NCBI GenBank assembly: GCA_003020985.1
Contig: PXRM01000035.1
Coordinates: 1-64,000 of the forward strand
Direction: 5' to 3'
DNA from: Halobacteriales archaeon QS_4_70_19
Lineage (GTDB): Archaea; Halobacteriota; Halobacteria; Halobacteriales; Haloarculaceae
Length of the DNA stretch: 64,000 bases
The notes beneath the pieces were generated by a model that did no database searches, was not told where the DNA came from, and was given only the letters and a program-made list of their open reading frames with translations. A program made the position numbers and the translations under genes. This document shows, piece by piece, positions 35,307 through 45,359 of the stretch (positions are counted from its first letter, which is position 1; every line of letters begins with the position of its first letter).

Positions 35307-36332
35307 ATGATCCAGGTCGCGGTCAACGGCTACGGGACCATCGGCAAGCGCGTCGCGGACGCGGTCACGCTCCAGCCGGACATGGAACTGGTCGGGGTCG
35401 CGAAGACGAGCCCGAACCACGAGGCCGAACTCGCCGTCGAGAACGGCTACCCGCTGTACGCGGCGGTCGAGGACCGGATCGAGCTGTTCGACGAGGCCGG
35501 CATCGAGCTGGCCGGGACCGTCGACGAACTCGTCGCGGCCGCGGACATCGTGGTCGACGCCTGCCCGTCGGGCATCGGCGCGCAGAACAAGGAGCTGTAC
35601 GAGGCCCACGACACGCCCGCGCTCTACCAGGGTGGCGAGGACGCCGACCTCGTGGACACGTCGTTCAACGCCCGCGCGAACTACAGCGACGCGGAGGGTG
35701 CAGACCACGTCCGCGTGGTCTCCTGCAACACGACCGGGCTGTCGCGGCTGCTCGCACCCCTCGAGGAGGAGTACGGCGTCGAGAAGGCCCGCGTGACGCT
35801 CGTGCGCCGTGGTGGCGACCCCGGCCAGACCGGGCGCGGCCCCATCGACGACATCCTCCCGAATCCGGTCACGCTCCCCTCGCACCACGGCCCGGACGTG
35901 AACACCATCTTCCCCGACCTCAACATCGACACGCTGGGGCTGAAGGTCCCCGCGACGCTGATGCACACCCACTCCGTGAACGTCCAGCTGGCGCCCGACG
36001 CCGCGGACGTGCCCGGCGCCGACGAGGTGCGCGACCTGCTCGCCGGCGAGGAGCGGACGTTCATGGTCCGGCCCCGGCACGACATCGACGGCGCGGGCAA
36101 GCTCAAGGAGTTCGCGCTGGACCGGGGCCGGCCGCGGGGCGACCTCTGGGAGAACTGCATCTGGGACGAGTCCGTCAGCGTCGAGGACGACGACCTCTAC
36201 CTGTTCCAGGCCATCCACCAGGAGTCCGACGTGGTGCCCGAGAACGTCGACGCCATCCGTGCGGTGCTGGGGACGGCCGACGCCGCCGGGTCCCGCGAGC
36301 GGACGAACGAGACGATGGGCGTCGGGCTATAA
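35307..36332 (+). CDS. gap2: type II glyceraldehyde-3-phosphate dehydrogenase
   Basis: The 341-aa archaeal (type II) GAPDH converts glyceraldehyde-3-phosphate to 1,3-bisphosphoglycerate with NAD(P). The Rossmann start is [20 protein letters not shown]. The catalytic Cys140 lies in [33 protein letters not shown] and [18 protein letters not shown] follow, with the catalytic-domain HTHSVNV. The length is normal. In haloarchaea the type II enzyme mainly serves gluconeogenesis. ATG 35307 fits a TATA-like element near 35274-35282. Immediately downstream lies a 29-bp tandem repeat. Confidence 0.96.
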   Translation: MIQVAVNGYGTIGKRVADAVTLQPDMELVGVAKTSPNHEAELAVENGYPLYAAVEDRIELFDEAGIELAGTVDELVAAADIVVDACPSGIGAQNKELYEAHDTPALYQGGEDADLVDTSFNARANYSDAEGADHVRVVSCNTTGLSRLLAPLEEEYGVEKARVTLVRRGGDPGQTGRGPIDDILPNPVTLPSHHGPDVNTIFPDLNIDTLGLKVPATLMHTHSVNVQLAPDAADVPGADEVRDLLAGEERTFMVRPRHDIDGAGKLKEFALDRGRPRGDLWENCIWDESVSVEDDDLYLFQAIHQESDVVPENVDAIRAVLGTADAAGSRERTNETMGVGL

Positions 36333-36400
36333 CCGGGGCCCGGATGCACGCCGGCCCGCAACCGGGGCCTGGATGCACGCCGGTCCGTAACCGGCGCCCA
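36331..36400. repeat. 29-bp tandem repeat, about 2.4 copies
   Basis: Copies begin at 36331, 36360 and 36389. The unit opens aaccggggcc then cggatgcacgccggcccgc. The second copy differs at three positions and the third is only its first part. It starts just after the GAPDH stop and precedes the Hsp20 promoter. Confidence 0.8.
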
Positions 36401-36498
36401 TCGGACGGATTCCGTCCCGCGACCGACCCGTTCGGTCCCCCTCGAACAGTGTCATCGTGCGAAGTCTTTTGCCGTGCGATACCGTAGCTGTGCGCGTA

Positions 36499-36864
36499 AT
36501 GCGCCGCGATGACCGCGACGACGACCCGTTCTCGGATGTCTCCGATTTCTTCCGCGAGATCGAGCGGATGATGGGTGGTGCCGACTCGGGTTTCGGCGAC
36601 GACGTCCACTTCCGGGTCGACCGCGAGGACGACATGGTGCGGGTGGTGGGTGACCTGCCGGGCGTCGAGAAGGAGGCGATCGACGTCCAGTGCGACGGCC
36701 ACGACCTCATCGTCGGGGCCGACACCGACCGGCACGAGTACCGCGAGCGGATCGACCTCCCGGTCCGGGTCGACGAGCACTCCGCCGAGGCGACGTTCAA
36801 CAACGGCGTCCTCGAGATCGTCCTCGACCGGGCCGACAGCGGCACCGGCATCGACCTCGACTGA
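36499..36864 (+). CDS. Hsp20/alpha-crystallin small heat-shock protein
   Basis: The 121-aa small heat-shock protein starts MRRDDRDDDPFSDVSDFFRE. The alpha-crystallin beta-sandwich covers HFRVDREDDMVRVVGDLPGV, KEAIDVQCDGHDLIVGA, RERIDLPVRVDEHSAEATF and the closing NNGVLEIVLDRA, the counterpart of the A-x-x-x-NGVL motif. It prevents aggregation of unfolded protein. A TATA-like gtcttttgcc lies at 36465-36474, roughly 30 nt upstream; GTG 36490 is an alternative start. Confidence 0.92.
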   Translation: MRRDDRDDDPFSDVSDFFREIERMMGGADSGFGDDVHFRVDREDDMVRVVGDLPGVEKEAIDVQCDGHDLIVGADTDRHEYRERIDLPVRVDEHSAEATFNNGVLEIVLDRADSGTGIDLD

Positions 36865-37045
36865 GCGGTCCCCTCCCGTCCTCCCCCGGCTCGACCCGCG
36901 AGCCTCGACCGACACGCTCCGAGCGACGCCGTCGATCCCCGCTTCCGACTGCGGCGCCCGGCGGGCGGTCTCCGGTCGGGCGGCTGCCCATGTCTGTGTC
37001 ACCGGCGATAAACGCTCATTAGCGCCGAGCCTGTACACCGTCATC

Positions 37046-39359
37046 ATGGTGGAGCGGGTGCTTGACGAACCGGTGGTGGCGACCGACGGTGACAGTATCT
37101 CGGTTCTCCACGTCGACGACGACAGGGCGTTCCTGGATCTGACCCGGCGGTGGCTGTCGGCCGAGCGGGATGACATCTCCGTCACGTCGACCACCAATAC
37201 GGACGAAGCACTCTCGCTCCTCGGACTCGACGGGGCGACCGACGACGGGGCGACCAACGGCAGAACGACCGACGAGGCGGTGGGTGGTGACGGCGACGCG
37301 GCGACGCCGGACGCGGGGACCGGGCCGACGGACGGACCGGGTGCCGAACCGGCCGACCCGCAGGCCGACGGCGTGCCGCCGTTCGACTGCGTGGTGAGCG
37401 ACTACGACATGCCGGGACTGGACGGCCTGGAGTTCCTCGAGCGGGTCCGGGAGCGGTACCCGGACCTGCCGTTCGTCCTGTTCACCGGGAAGGGTAGCGA
37501 GGAGATCGCCAGCGAGGCCATCTCCGCCGGCGTCACCGACTACCTCCAGAAGGAGACCGGCAGCGACCAGTTCACCGTCCTCGCGAACCGCGTGGAGAAC
37601 GCCGTCGCGCAGCGACGCGCCGAGCGCGAGGCCGAGCGGTCGGCCCAGCGCATCCAGCAGGTGTTCGAGCGAATCACGGACGCGTTCGTCGCCACCGACC
37701 GGGAGTTGCGGTACACCTACGTCAACGACCGGGCCGCGGAGCTGCTGGAGACCGACCCCGACGACCTCCTCGGACAGCACGTGCTGGAGGCGTTTCCGGA
37801 GCTGGAGGGGACGGCCTTCGAGGATGCGTTCGAGCGGGCGATGCGGGACCAGGAGCCCGTCACCGTCGACGAGCACTTCGAACCGCTCGACACCTGGTTC
37901 GAGGTCCGGGTGTTCCCCGCCCGCGACGGGCTCTCCATCTACTTCCGCGACATCACGGAGCGCAAGCGACGCGAGGAGGCGCTCCGCGAGGAGCGGGCGT
38001 TCACCGAGAGCATCTTCGCCGGGTTGCCGGACGCGCTGTACACCTTCGACGAGACCGGGACCTTCCTCCGGTGGAACGACGAGTTCGCCGCGGCGACCGG
38101 CTACTCCGACGCGGAGATCGCGGAGATGCACCCGCTGGAGTTCGTCCCGGACGACGAGAAGTCGAAGACCGCGGCGAGCGTCGCGGCGGTCGTCGAGAAC
38201 GGCGAGCAGGTCACGGTCGAGAGCTACCTCGAGACGAAGGCGGGCGAGCGCGTCCCCTACGAGTTCACGGGCGCGCCGCTGGTCGACCAGGACGGCACCG
38301 AGCTGGGGCTGGTCGGGATCGGGCGGGACATCACCGACCGGCGCGAGCGCGAGCGCGAGTTCGCGGCCGTCTTCAACAACACCTACCAGTTCACGGGGTT
38401 GCTGGAGCCCGACGGGACGCTCATCCGGGCCAACGACACCGCCCTCGAGTTCGGCGGTGTCGACCGCGAGGCGGTGGTCGGCTCGCATCTCGCCGAGACG
38501 GTCTGGGTCACGGAGGAGAACCGCGAGCGGGTCGGGGAGGCCGTCGAGCGCGCCGCCGAGGGAGAGTTCGTCCGCTTCGAGATGGAGATCGAGGGGGCCG
38601 GGGAGCCGGCCGTCATCGACTTCTCGGTGAAGCCGGTCACCGACGAGGACGGCGAGGTGGTGCTGCTCATCCCGGAGGGCCGGGACATCACGGAGCGCAA
38701 CCGCCGCGAGCAGGAGCTGGCCCGGAAGAACGAGCGGCTGGAGGCGTTCACGAGCGTCGTCAGCCACGACCTCAAGAACCCGCTGTCGGTCGCCTCCGGG
38801 TGTCTGGAGCTCTACCGCGAGTCCGCGGAGCCGGACCCGGAGCTGATCGAGCGAGCGGCCGACGCGCTCGACCGGATGGAGTGGCTCATCGACGACAACG
38901 CCCGACTCGACGCTCGTCTCGAATCCGGTCGACGAGCCGGTCGCCGTGGCGCTGTCCCCGGTGCTCGACCGGGCCATCGGGGTCGTCGACACCGACGGCG
39001 TCGACGTCGAGGTAGCCGTCTCGGGGGACGAGGCCACCGTCCTGGCGGACCGCGACCGGCTGGCCCAGTTGGTCGAGAACCTGCTCTCGAACGCGACCGA
39101 ACACGCCGACGAGCGGGTCCGGGTCGAGGTGGACGACGGGGGACGGCGGCTCGCCGTCGCCGACGACGGCCCCGGCATCCCCCCGGAGGAGCGCGAGGCC
39201 GTGTTCCAGCCCGGCTACAGCGACACCGACGAGGGGCACGGCTTCGGGCTCGCCATCGCGCGCGACATCGCCGAGGCGCACGGCTGGTCGCTGGACGCGG
39301 AGGACGGCGAGCTGGGTGGCGCGCGGTTCGTCGTCGAGGGACTGGAGCCGGCCGAGTGA
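37046..39359 (+). pseudogene. receiver-PAS(x3) sensor histidine kinase, frameshifted
   Basis: Domains in order are REC (VLHVDDDRAF to GVTDYLQKE), PAS (RIQQVFERITDAFVATDREL), PAS (FAGLPDALYTFDETGTFLRW), PAS (FNNTYQFTGLLEPDGTL) and HisKA (TSVVSHDLKNPLSVASGCLE). The frame then changes near 38890-38930. HATPase (LVENLLSNATEHADERV, DDGPGIPPEEREAVF, GHGFGLAIARDIAEAHG) is in another frame. The span is 2314 nt, one base over a multiple of three. REC also carries an approximately 50-residue Gly/Asp/Thr-rich insertion before FDCVVSDYDMPGLDG. The kinase core is therefore separated from the ATPase unless the indel is an error. It is a paralogue of the kinase at 17029-18918. Confidence 0.82.
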
Positions 39360-39389
39360 CCCGCCGCCGGTGTGTCCCGGCGCGGACGG

Positions 39390-40158
39390 TCAGGCGTCGG
39401 CCGTCTGCCGGATCAGCCCCGCCAGCCGGTCGTAGAACCCGGGCTCGTACTTCGTCGCCGCGTCCACCGTCGGCCGGGCGTTCGTCTCGTTGACCACCGC
39501 CCGGCCGACGGCGAGCGCGGTGGACGTTGTGCTTCCAGCGGCCCGCCGCGCGGGCGTCGGCCGGGAGCCGCCGCTCCACCGCGCCGACGTAGGTGCCCTC
39601 GACGCACATCACCCGGAAGTCGCGCGCGTCCGGGACCAGCGACTGGACCAGGAACGAGCGGTCGCCCGTGGCCGGGAACTCGTGGAGCAGGTCGAGGTAG
39701 TCCGTGACGCCGAGCAGCGAGTCCGCGTCGCCGACCCGCGCGACGCCGATGCCCCGGGTCGCGGAGTTGGGCTTCACGACGGCGGGCGTGCCCACGCGGT
39801 CGAGCGCGTCCAGCAGGGTCGTCTCGTCCGCCGGGTTCGAGACGACCACGGAGGCGGGCGTCGGGACTCCGCCCCGGCCGAGTCGTGCCAGCGCCTCCCC
39901 CTTGTGTCGCGAGCGCAGCACCGCCTCGCGCTCGTTCACCCACGGCACGTCCAGCAGCGCGTCGGCGACGCCTCCCTCGGCGAGCCGCGGCGGGTAGACG
40001 AACCCCACGTCCACGTCCGGGTAGGCGTCCCCGGGGGCGGTCAGGTCGACCGTCCGCTCGGCGGTCGGCAGGTGGACGGCCTCGATGTCGCGCTCCGCGA
40101 GCGGTTCGCGGACCCGGGCGAGCGTCTCGGCGTCGGTCGCGACCCCGAGTCTGAGCAT
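39390..40158 (-). pseudogene. RimK-like ATP-grasp ligase, frameshifted with internal deletion
   Basis: The 5' part reads MLRLGVATDAETLARVREPL with ATP-grasp features: ALDRVGTPAVVKPNSATRGI, RSFLVQSLVPDARDFRVMCV and GAVERRLPADARAAGRWKHN. After WKHNVH the frame breaks. The 3' signature AVVNETNARPTVDAATKYEP and GFYDRLAGLIRQTADA lies in another frame only about 35 nt on. RimK-type ligases normally have some 40 more residues here, including the metal-binding acidic motif, so a stretch is deleted too. It was probably an alpha-L-glutamate ligase. The gene is convergent with the damaged histidine kinase. Confidence 0.78.
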
Positions 40159-40337
40159 ACCACCCCTCCGGCCGCCGGCATCATGAAGCGGGTGGCTCGG
40201 CCGCGGTCGGTGTCCGCTGCGAGCACGATCGGGATTGTGGGTTTATATCATTAAAATTCAGAAAAAGTCGGAATATATCTATCAAATGCGGAATAAACTG
40301 GAGGGTGGCTGTATTTCTCGGCTGTGGGGCAGACAGC

Positions 40338-41672
40338 TCAGTCGTCCGCCCGGACCTCCGTCGCGTCGGCGGTCCCCTCGAACTGCCGACGCGAGAGCGA
40401 GGCGACCCGCTTGAGGTCGTCGAGTCGGGTCGCGAACATCGCCAGCCCGAGCAGGAGGTAGACCCCGGTGAAGGCGAACAGGAGCGTGATGGACCACTGC
40501 TCGGCGGCCGCCTCCGACAGCGCCCTGATGAGGACGAACTCGCCGACGACCTGCGAGAGGAACAGGACGAGCAGGACGAGGGCCTCCTTGACCGAGATGC
40601 GGAAGTTGATGAGGATGGCCAGGGCGAAGAAGCTCTGCGCGGCGGTGAGCCAGATTTCGACGGCCTGCTTCTGGCCGAACGGGAGCGCCCCGTAGCGGCC
40701 GAGCGCGATGGAGTAGACCACCACGAGCGTCCCGATGAGCAGCGTCCACTGGTTGAGCTTCGAGGAGATGAGCGCGTTGAACGAGGCGGTCGTGCGGGCC
40801 TTGTTCACGAGGTAGGCGGTGACGATGAGCTCCGGGGACTCGCTGGCCAGCGGCGCGAACCACTGGACCATGAAGAACTCGGGGATGCCGTTGGCGACGC
40901 CGATGGCCTCCAGCCCGTGCGCGAACGGCTCGACAGCGGTGAAGATGAGAAAGCCCGAGTAGGCGAACAGGCCGAGGACGATCGGGATGCGGAGCTGCGT
41001 CCGGAACCCCTGGAGGTAGGCGGGCACCCCCACGTGGGCCTCGTTCTCCTCGACGTCCCCGCGGACGATGACGAAGATGTAGGTGGCGTACAGCCCGACG
41101 AGGACGAGCATGTCGACGACGTCGATGCCGCGCCCGCCGCCGATAATCCCGAACGGGACGAGGAACGCCCAGAGGGTCGCGGCGGTGAGAAAGAGGATCT
41201 CGGTGGCGATGCTCTCGTCGAGTTTGACGGAGTTCGAGAGGAGTCCGGTGCTCGTGTCGACGGCCGAGTCACCGGACGACCGGGCCTTGTAGATGGAGAA
41301 GAGCGCGATTCCGGACCAGCCCAGGCCGATGAGGATGCGGTTGGCGCCGGTCATGTTCGCGACCGCGAGGTCGGCGGCGGCGGCGTCACCCTGTCCGGCC
41401 TGGTAGGCGTACAGCGCGTCGACGGCGTACTCGGGGGCGACGGCGAGTACCGCCAGGACGGCGAGCGCGAACGCCCGGGGCACGTCCTTCTCGGCGGTCT
41501 CGGCCCCCCAGGCGAGCAGGAAGGAGGCGCCGAGGACGGCCGCCCCGGAGACGAGGACCCGGAGCCCCGTCGAGAGCCCGTGGACGGAGCCGGTCCCCCA
41601 GACCACGACCCACGGCAGTGTGAACAGCGCCGCGACCGCCAGCGAGCCGATCGAATACCGGGCGTCTGCCAT
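40338..41672 (-). CDS. sodium/calcium antiporter (CaCA family)
   Basis: The 444-aa protein has about eleven hydrophobic helices in two inverted halves. The ion-binding alpha repeats are recognisable as AVLAVLAVAPEYAVDALYAY in the first half and WFAPLASESPELIVTAYLVN in the second. ASESPEL keeps the acidic residue of the CaCA motif. The first repeat (APEYAVD) is atypical. It probably exchanges Na+ for Ca2+ or another cation across the membrane. The C-terminus is an acidic tail. The promoter is probably the AT-rich stretch upstream near 41690-41710. Confidence 0.9.
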   Translation of the reverse strand: MADARYSIGSLAVAALFTLPWVVVWGTGSVHGLSTGLRVLVSGAAVLGASFLLAWGAETAEKDVPRAFALAVLAVLAVAPEYAVDALYAYQAGQGDAAAADLAVANMTGANRILIGLGWSGIALFSIYKARSSGDSAVDTSTGLLSNSVKLDESIATEILFLTAATLWAFLVPFGIIGGGRGIDVVDMLVLVGLYATYIFVIVRGDVEENEAHVGVPAYLQGFRTQLRIPIVLGLFAYSGFLIFTAVEPFAHGLEAIGVANGIPEFFMVQWFAPLASESPELIVTAYLVNKARTTASFNALISSKLNQWTLLIGTLVVVYSIALGRYGALPFGQKQAVEIWLTAAQSFFALAILINFRISVKEALVLLVLFLSQVVGEFVLIRALSEAAAEQWSITLLFAFTGVYLLLGLAMFATRLDDLKRVASLSRRQFEGTADATEVRADD

Positions 41673-41811
41673 TGTTCGGGCTACGCCGCCCGGTGCTTGT
41701 ATCGCTTCTGCTTCCGTATCCCGTTCGTGAGGCGCTACCGGGGGGACGCTGGCGGAACCGGCGGCCGGGGTCGCGTCGACGGCCGGGTCGCCGCAGCGGG
41801 CGGTCGACGGG

Positions 41812-44403
41812 TCAGACGTCGTCGGGCTGGTCGGCCGCCGCGACGGTGCGGACGGCGGCGACGTTCTCGGCCACGTCGTGGACCCGGACCACGTCGGCGC
41901 CGCGCTCGGCCGCGAGCGCCGTCGCCGCCACGGTGGGCGCCAGCCGCTCGCCGGCCTCGGCGCCGACCAGGTCGAACATCGACTTGTGGGAGTGCCCGAC
42001 GAGCACCGGACAGCCCAGCGCCCGGAACTCGTCGATACGGCCGAGCAGCTCGAAGTTCTCGTGGCGGGACTTCCCGAACCCCAGCCCCGGGTCGACGAGG
42101 ATCTGCGAGCGGTCGAGCCCGGCCTTCTCTGCCAGCAGGACGCGCTCGACCAGGCCGGCGAGCGTGTCCTCGACCACGTCGTCATAGTCGACCGCCACGT
42201 CCGGGTCGACCGGCGCGTTCACCGAGTGCATCACCGCGACGGGGACGTCCCGCTCGGCTGCGAGCAGCCGCATCGCGGGGTCCTCCAGCCCGGAGACGTC
42301 GTTGAGCAGGTCCGCGCCGGCGTCGAGCGCGGCCCTCGCCACGGACGCCTTCCGCGTGTCGATGCTCACCATCGCGTCGAGGTCGGCGATGCGCTCGATG
42401 ACCGGGACGACGCGGTCGCGCTCCTCGTCGGCCGGGACGGGCTCCGCGCCCGGCCGGGTCGATTCCCCGCCCACGTCGACGATGTCGGCGCCCGCCTCGA
42501 CCATCGCCTCCGCGCGGGCGACGGCGTCCCCGACGGTGTCGTACCGGCCGCCGTCGTGGAACGAGTCCGGGGTGACGTTGAGGATGCCCATGACGGCGGT
42601 CCCGTCGGCCCAGGGATAGCCCCGCTCGCGAGCGGCGGCGTCCGGGTCCGTCCGGATGCCGAGGCGACGCCGGAGCTGGTCACCGAGCCGGGAGAGCCCG
42701 TACGGCTGCCCGTCCAGCTTCTCGACGAGCCGGTTGAACTGCGCGAGCGTCGCCGACATGACCACGTCGACGGGCTCCTCGTCCTGGCGGGAGAGCCCGG
42801 AGGTGGCGCACTCGCCGCCCAGCGAGAGCAGTTCCTGCTTGAGGTACTCGGCCTGCCGGACCCGGACGCGGGTCTTCACCGTCCGGTGGACCGTCTTGCC
42901 GCGCATCCGCCAGACGCCCGGCTCCGTCACGTTCGCGTCCCGGAGCGTCGCCTCGGCGGTCGGGAGGTCGTCGACCCGTTTGGGCACGTGGAGCCGGGTC
43001 CACCGGGTCCGCGCCTCCGCGACGGTGTACAGCGAGCCCGTCACGACCACCGCGTCACCGGGGCCGGCGGCGTCCAGCGCCGCCTCCAGCGCCCCGGGGA
43101 CGTTCCCCTTCGAGTGGACGGGTCCGTGGCGGCCGCCGCCAGCACCACCGTCGCCGTCGCCACCACCGCCCTCGCCGTCGTCGCTGTCACCGTCCGCGTC
43201 GCCTCCGGCGGCCTCGAAGGCGGCCGCGAGCGCCGTCGACGACTCCGCGCGGTCCACGTCCGGGCGGCAGGTCCAGACCTCCGCGGGCGGGAGCGCGGCG
43301 GCCATCCCGGCGTGGTCCTTGTCGGCCATCGCGCCGACGACGAGGTGGCAGTCGTCGACCGCGTCGTCGAACTCGGCGAGCGTGTCGGCCAGCGACGCAC
43401 AGCCGCCGGGGTTGTGTGCCCCGTCGAGGACGACCAGCGGGTCCCGCGAGAGCACCTCGAACCGGCCGGGCCAGTGCGCGTTCCGCAGGCCAGTCCGGAG
43501 TGCGCTGTCGGGGTCGACCGCCACGGTGGAGCCGTCGTCCCCGAGCGCGTGGAGGGTCTGCCGGACGAGGGCCGCGGCGACGCCCGCGTTCCGTGCCTGG
43601 TGAGCACCGAGAAGCGCGAGCCGCGTCTCCAGCGACCAGTCCGGGCCCGCCAGCGTGGCCGCGCCCTCGACCCCCTCGCGCCCGTGGTAGTCGACGGTCA
43701 CGTCCGGGGCGGCGTCCCGGTCCCCCTCGTCGGCCGCGTCGCCGGTGCCGACCGTCAGCGTGCCGCCGCGCGCGTCGGCCACCTCGCGGACGGCCGCGAG
43801 CGCCTCGCCCGTCGCGCCCGTGACCAGCGGTCGGTCCGCGGGGGCGACGTGAGCCTTGTCGCGGGCGATCTCCGGGACGGTGTCGCCCAGCACGTCGGCG
43901 TGCTCCAGCGTGACGCTCGTGACCGCACTCGCGACCGGGTCGACGACGCTGGTCGCGTCGTGCCGGCCGCCGATTCCCACCTCCAGCACCGCCACGTCCA
44001 CGTCGGCGCGGGCGAACGCCCAGAGCGCCATCGCCGTCACGGTCTCGAAGAACGTCGGCGACTCGCCCGCGCCCGCGCGATCGACGACGTAGTCCTCGAC
44101 GACGGCGACGAACTCGCCGACGGCCGACTTCGTCATCGGACGGCCGTTCACGAGGATCCGCTCGCGGAGGTCGTCGAGGTGCGGGGAGGTGTAGAGTCCC
44201 ACGTCGAGGCCGGCCTCCCGCAGCGACCGCTCCACCATCCGCGCGGTCGACCCCTTCCCGTTCGAGCCGGCCACCTGCACGCAGGCCAGGTCGGCGCGTG
44301 GGTCGTCGAGGTGTGCGAGGAGGCGCTCCGTGGACGCCACGCCGGTCCGGGGCGAGTACCGGCGGAGGTCGAACAGGAAGTTCGCCGCCTCGTGGTAGTC
44401 CAT
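41812..44403 (-). CDS. folCP: folylpolyglutamate synthase / dihydropteroate synthase fusion (FolC-FolP)
   Basis: This 863-aa bifunctional folate enzyme has a FolC half (1 to about 450) with P-loop VQVAGSNGKGSTARMVERSL, YTSPHLDDLRERILVNG, VLEVGIGGRHDATSVVDP and LDGAHNPGGCASLADTL. A Gly/Asp-rich insert (DDGEGGGGDGDGGAGGG) interrupts its C-domain. A linker domain of about 140 residues follows (RMRGKTVHRTVKTRVRVR to FNRLVEKLDGQPYGLSRLG). The FolP half (from about 596) has VMGILNVTPDSFHDGGRYD, DVGGESTRPGAEPV, SIDTRKASVARAALDAG and DPGLGFGKSRHENF. Such fusions are known in haloarchaea. ATG 44401-44403 opens the FolC motif MDYHEAANFLFDLRRY. Confidence 0.95.
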   Translation of the reverse strand: MDYHEAANFLFDLRRYSPRTGVASTERLLAHLDDPRADLACVQVAGSNGKGSTARMVERSLREAGLDVGLYTSPHLDDLRERILVNGRPMTKSAVGEFVAVVEDYVVDRAGAGESPTFFETVTAMALWAFARADVDVAVLEVGIGGRHDATSVVDPVASAVTSVTLEHADVLGDTVPEIARDKAHVAPADRPLVTGATGEALAAVREVADARGGTLTVGTGDAADEGDRDAAPDVTVDYHGREGVEGAATLAGPDWSLETRLALLGAHQARNAGVAAALVRQTLHALGDDGSTVAVDPDSALRTGLRNAHWPGRFEVLSRDPLVVLDGAHNPGGCASLADTLAEFDDAVDDCHLVVGAMADKDHAGMAAALPPAEVWTCRPDVDRAESSTALAAAFEAAGGDADGDSDDGEGGGGDGDGGAGGGRHGPVHSKGNVPGALEAALDAAGPGDAVVVTGSLYTVAEARTRWTRLHVPKRVDDLPTAEATLRDANVTEPGVWRMRGKTVHRTVKTRVRVRQAEYLKQELLSLGGECATSGLSRQDEEPVDVVMSATLAQFNRLVEKLDGQPYGLSRLGDQLRRRLGIRTDPDAAARERGYPWADGTAVMGILNVTPDSFHDGGRYDTVGDAVARAEAMVEAGADIVDVGGESTRPGAEPVPADEERDRVVPVIERIADLDAMVSIDTRKASVARAALDAGADLLNDVSGLEDPAMRLLAAERDVPVAVMHSVNAPVDPDVAVDYDDVVEDTLAGLVERVLLAEKAGLDRSQILVDPGLGFGKSRHENFELLGRIDEFRALGCPVLVGHSHKSMFDLVGAEAGERLAPTVAATALAAERGADVVRVHDVAENVAAVRTVAAADQPDDV

Positions 44404-44645
44404 ACGCCCGAACAGCCCTGCGGGGCGCTTCAGGGTGTCGGAGTCGAAGAACTGTTCCGCTCGGTCACGTATGATACGCCCGATAACCGGCAACAGGGTC
44501 GAACGGGGGAGTGACCGTACCCACGGGTACGGCCCTCTGAGTGGCCACTACATCACGAGACTCCTCGACCGGCTCTCTCATTGCCGGCAGCAGTTGGTCG
44601 CGGAGGGAGGGGGAGCGCGCCTGAGCCGCCGCGCGGCCGCCCGCG

Positions 44646-45272
44646 TCAGCAGACGGGCTTCGGGTTGACGCCCATCTCCTCCAGCGTCTCGAAGTAGTCG
44701 TCGTACGCGGCGCCGACGACCTCGTCGGCGGCCGCCTCGGCCGCGTCCCAGTCGTCCTCGTCGGCCGCGAGCGCGCCCAGCCGGTCGACGGCGTCGGTGA
44801 GGCCGTCCTCCAGGTCGTCGCCGAGGCCGCGGAACGTGCTCGCCGTTCCCGGGTCGGCCTGCCCGGTGAAGAAGCCGGTCGCCTGCGAGCGGTGCGCCTT
44901 CGCCACGAGCGTCCGGCCGACGAACGCCCCCAGGCGCTCGACGGTCGTCCCGGCGCGCTCCATCGCCGCGTACAGTTCCGGCTCCGCGCCGGGGTCGTGG
45001 GCGTCCAGTTCCTCGGCGACCGTCTCGTAGGCGTCTCGCTCGGCGTCGGCCGCGGCCGCGAGGCGGTCGGCCGTCTCGTCGTCGGCCGCGTCGCGGGCCC
45101 AGCCGTCGTAGAGGTCGGCCGCGGCGGCGTGGTCGTCGGCCATCGCCGCCAGCACGGCCTCGGGCTCCATATCGCCCGCGGTGAGCGCGTACAGGGCCTT
45201 CGAGGAGCCGAGCCGGGAGAGTTCGGTCTTGTTCGCCTCGCGGACCGCCGGTGAGAAGTCCTCCGGAGTCAT
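44646..45272 (-). CDS. ferritin-like/rubrerythrin-like helical protein
   Basis: The 208-aa acidic, mostly alpha-helical protein starts MTPEDFSPAVREANKTELSR. Helices carry E/D and H residues in ferritin-like spacing (LAAMADDHAAAADLYDGWAR, DRLAAAADAERDAYETVAEE, TLVAKAHRSQATGFFTGQ). It ends in a cysteine tail (MGVNPKPVC). It resembles haloarchaeal proteins with a ferritin/TtdA-like bundle; iron binding is not proven. The open frame continues upstream into the damaged zinc-finger gene without a stop, but a normal ATG is present here. Confidence 0.7.
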   Translation of the reverse strand: MTPEDFSPAVREANKTELSRLGSSKALYALTAGDMEPEAVLAAMADDHAAAADLYDGWARDAADDETADRLAAAADAERDAYETVAEELDAHDPGAEPELYAAMERAGTTVERLGAFVGRTLVAKAHRSQATGFFTGQADPGTASTFRGLGDDLEDGLTDAVDRLGALAADEDDWDAAEAAADEVVGAAYDDYFETLEEMGVNPKPVC

Positions 45273-45359
45273 ATGCGGCCGTTCGACGGCCTCCGGTTTA
45301 TGATGGTCGATAGGACGCCCCCGGGTACACCCCGGAGCGGGCCGTCCTCGGGCGAAGCC

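Noticed and set aside
36575-37045. Upstream extension of the damaged kinase frame through hsp20
   Set aside because: Overlaps the alpha-crystallin gene out of frame; a normal ATG at 37046 directly precedes the receiver domain.
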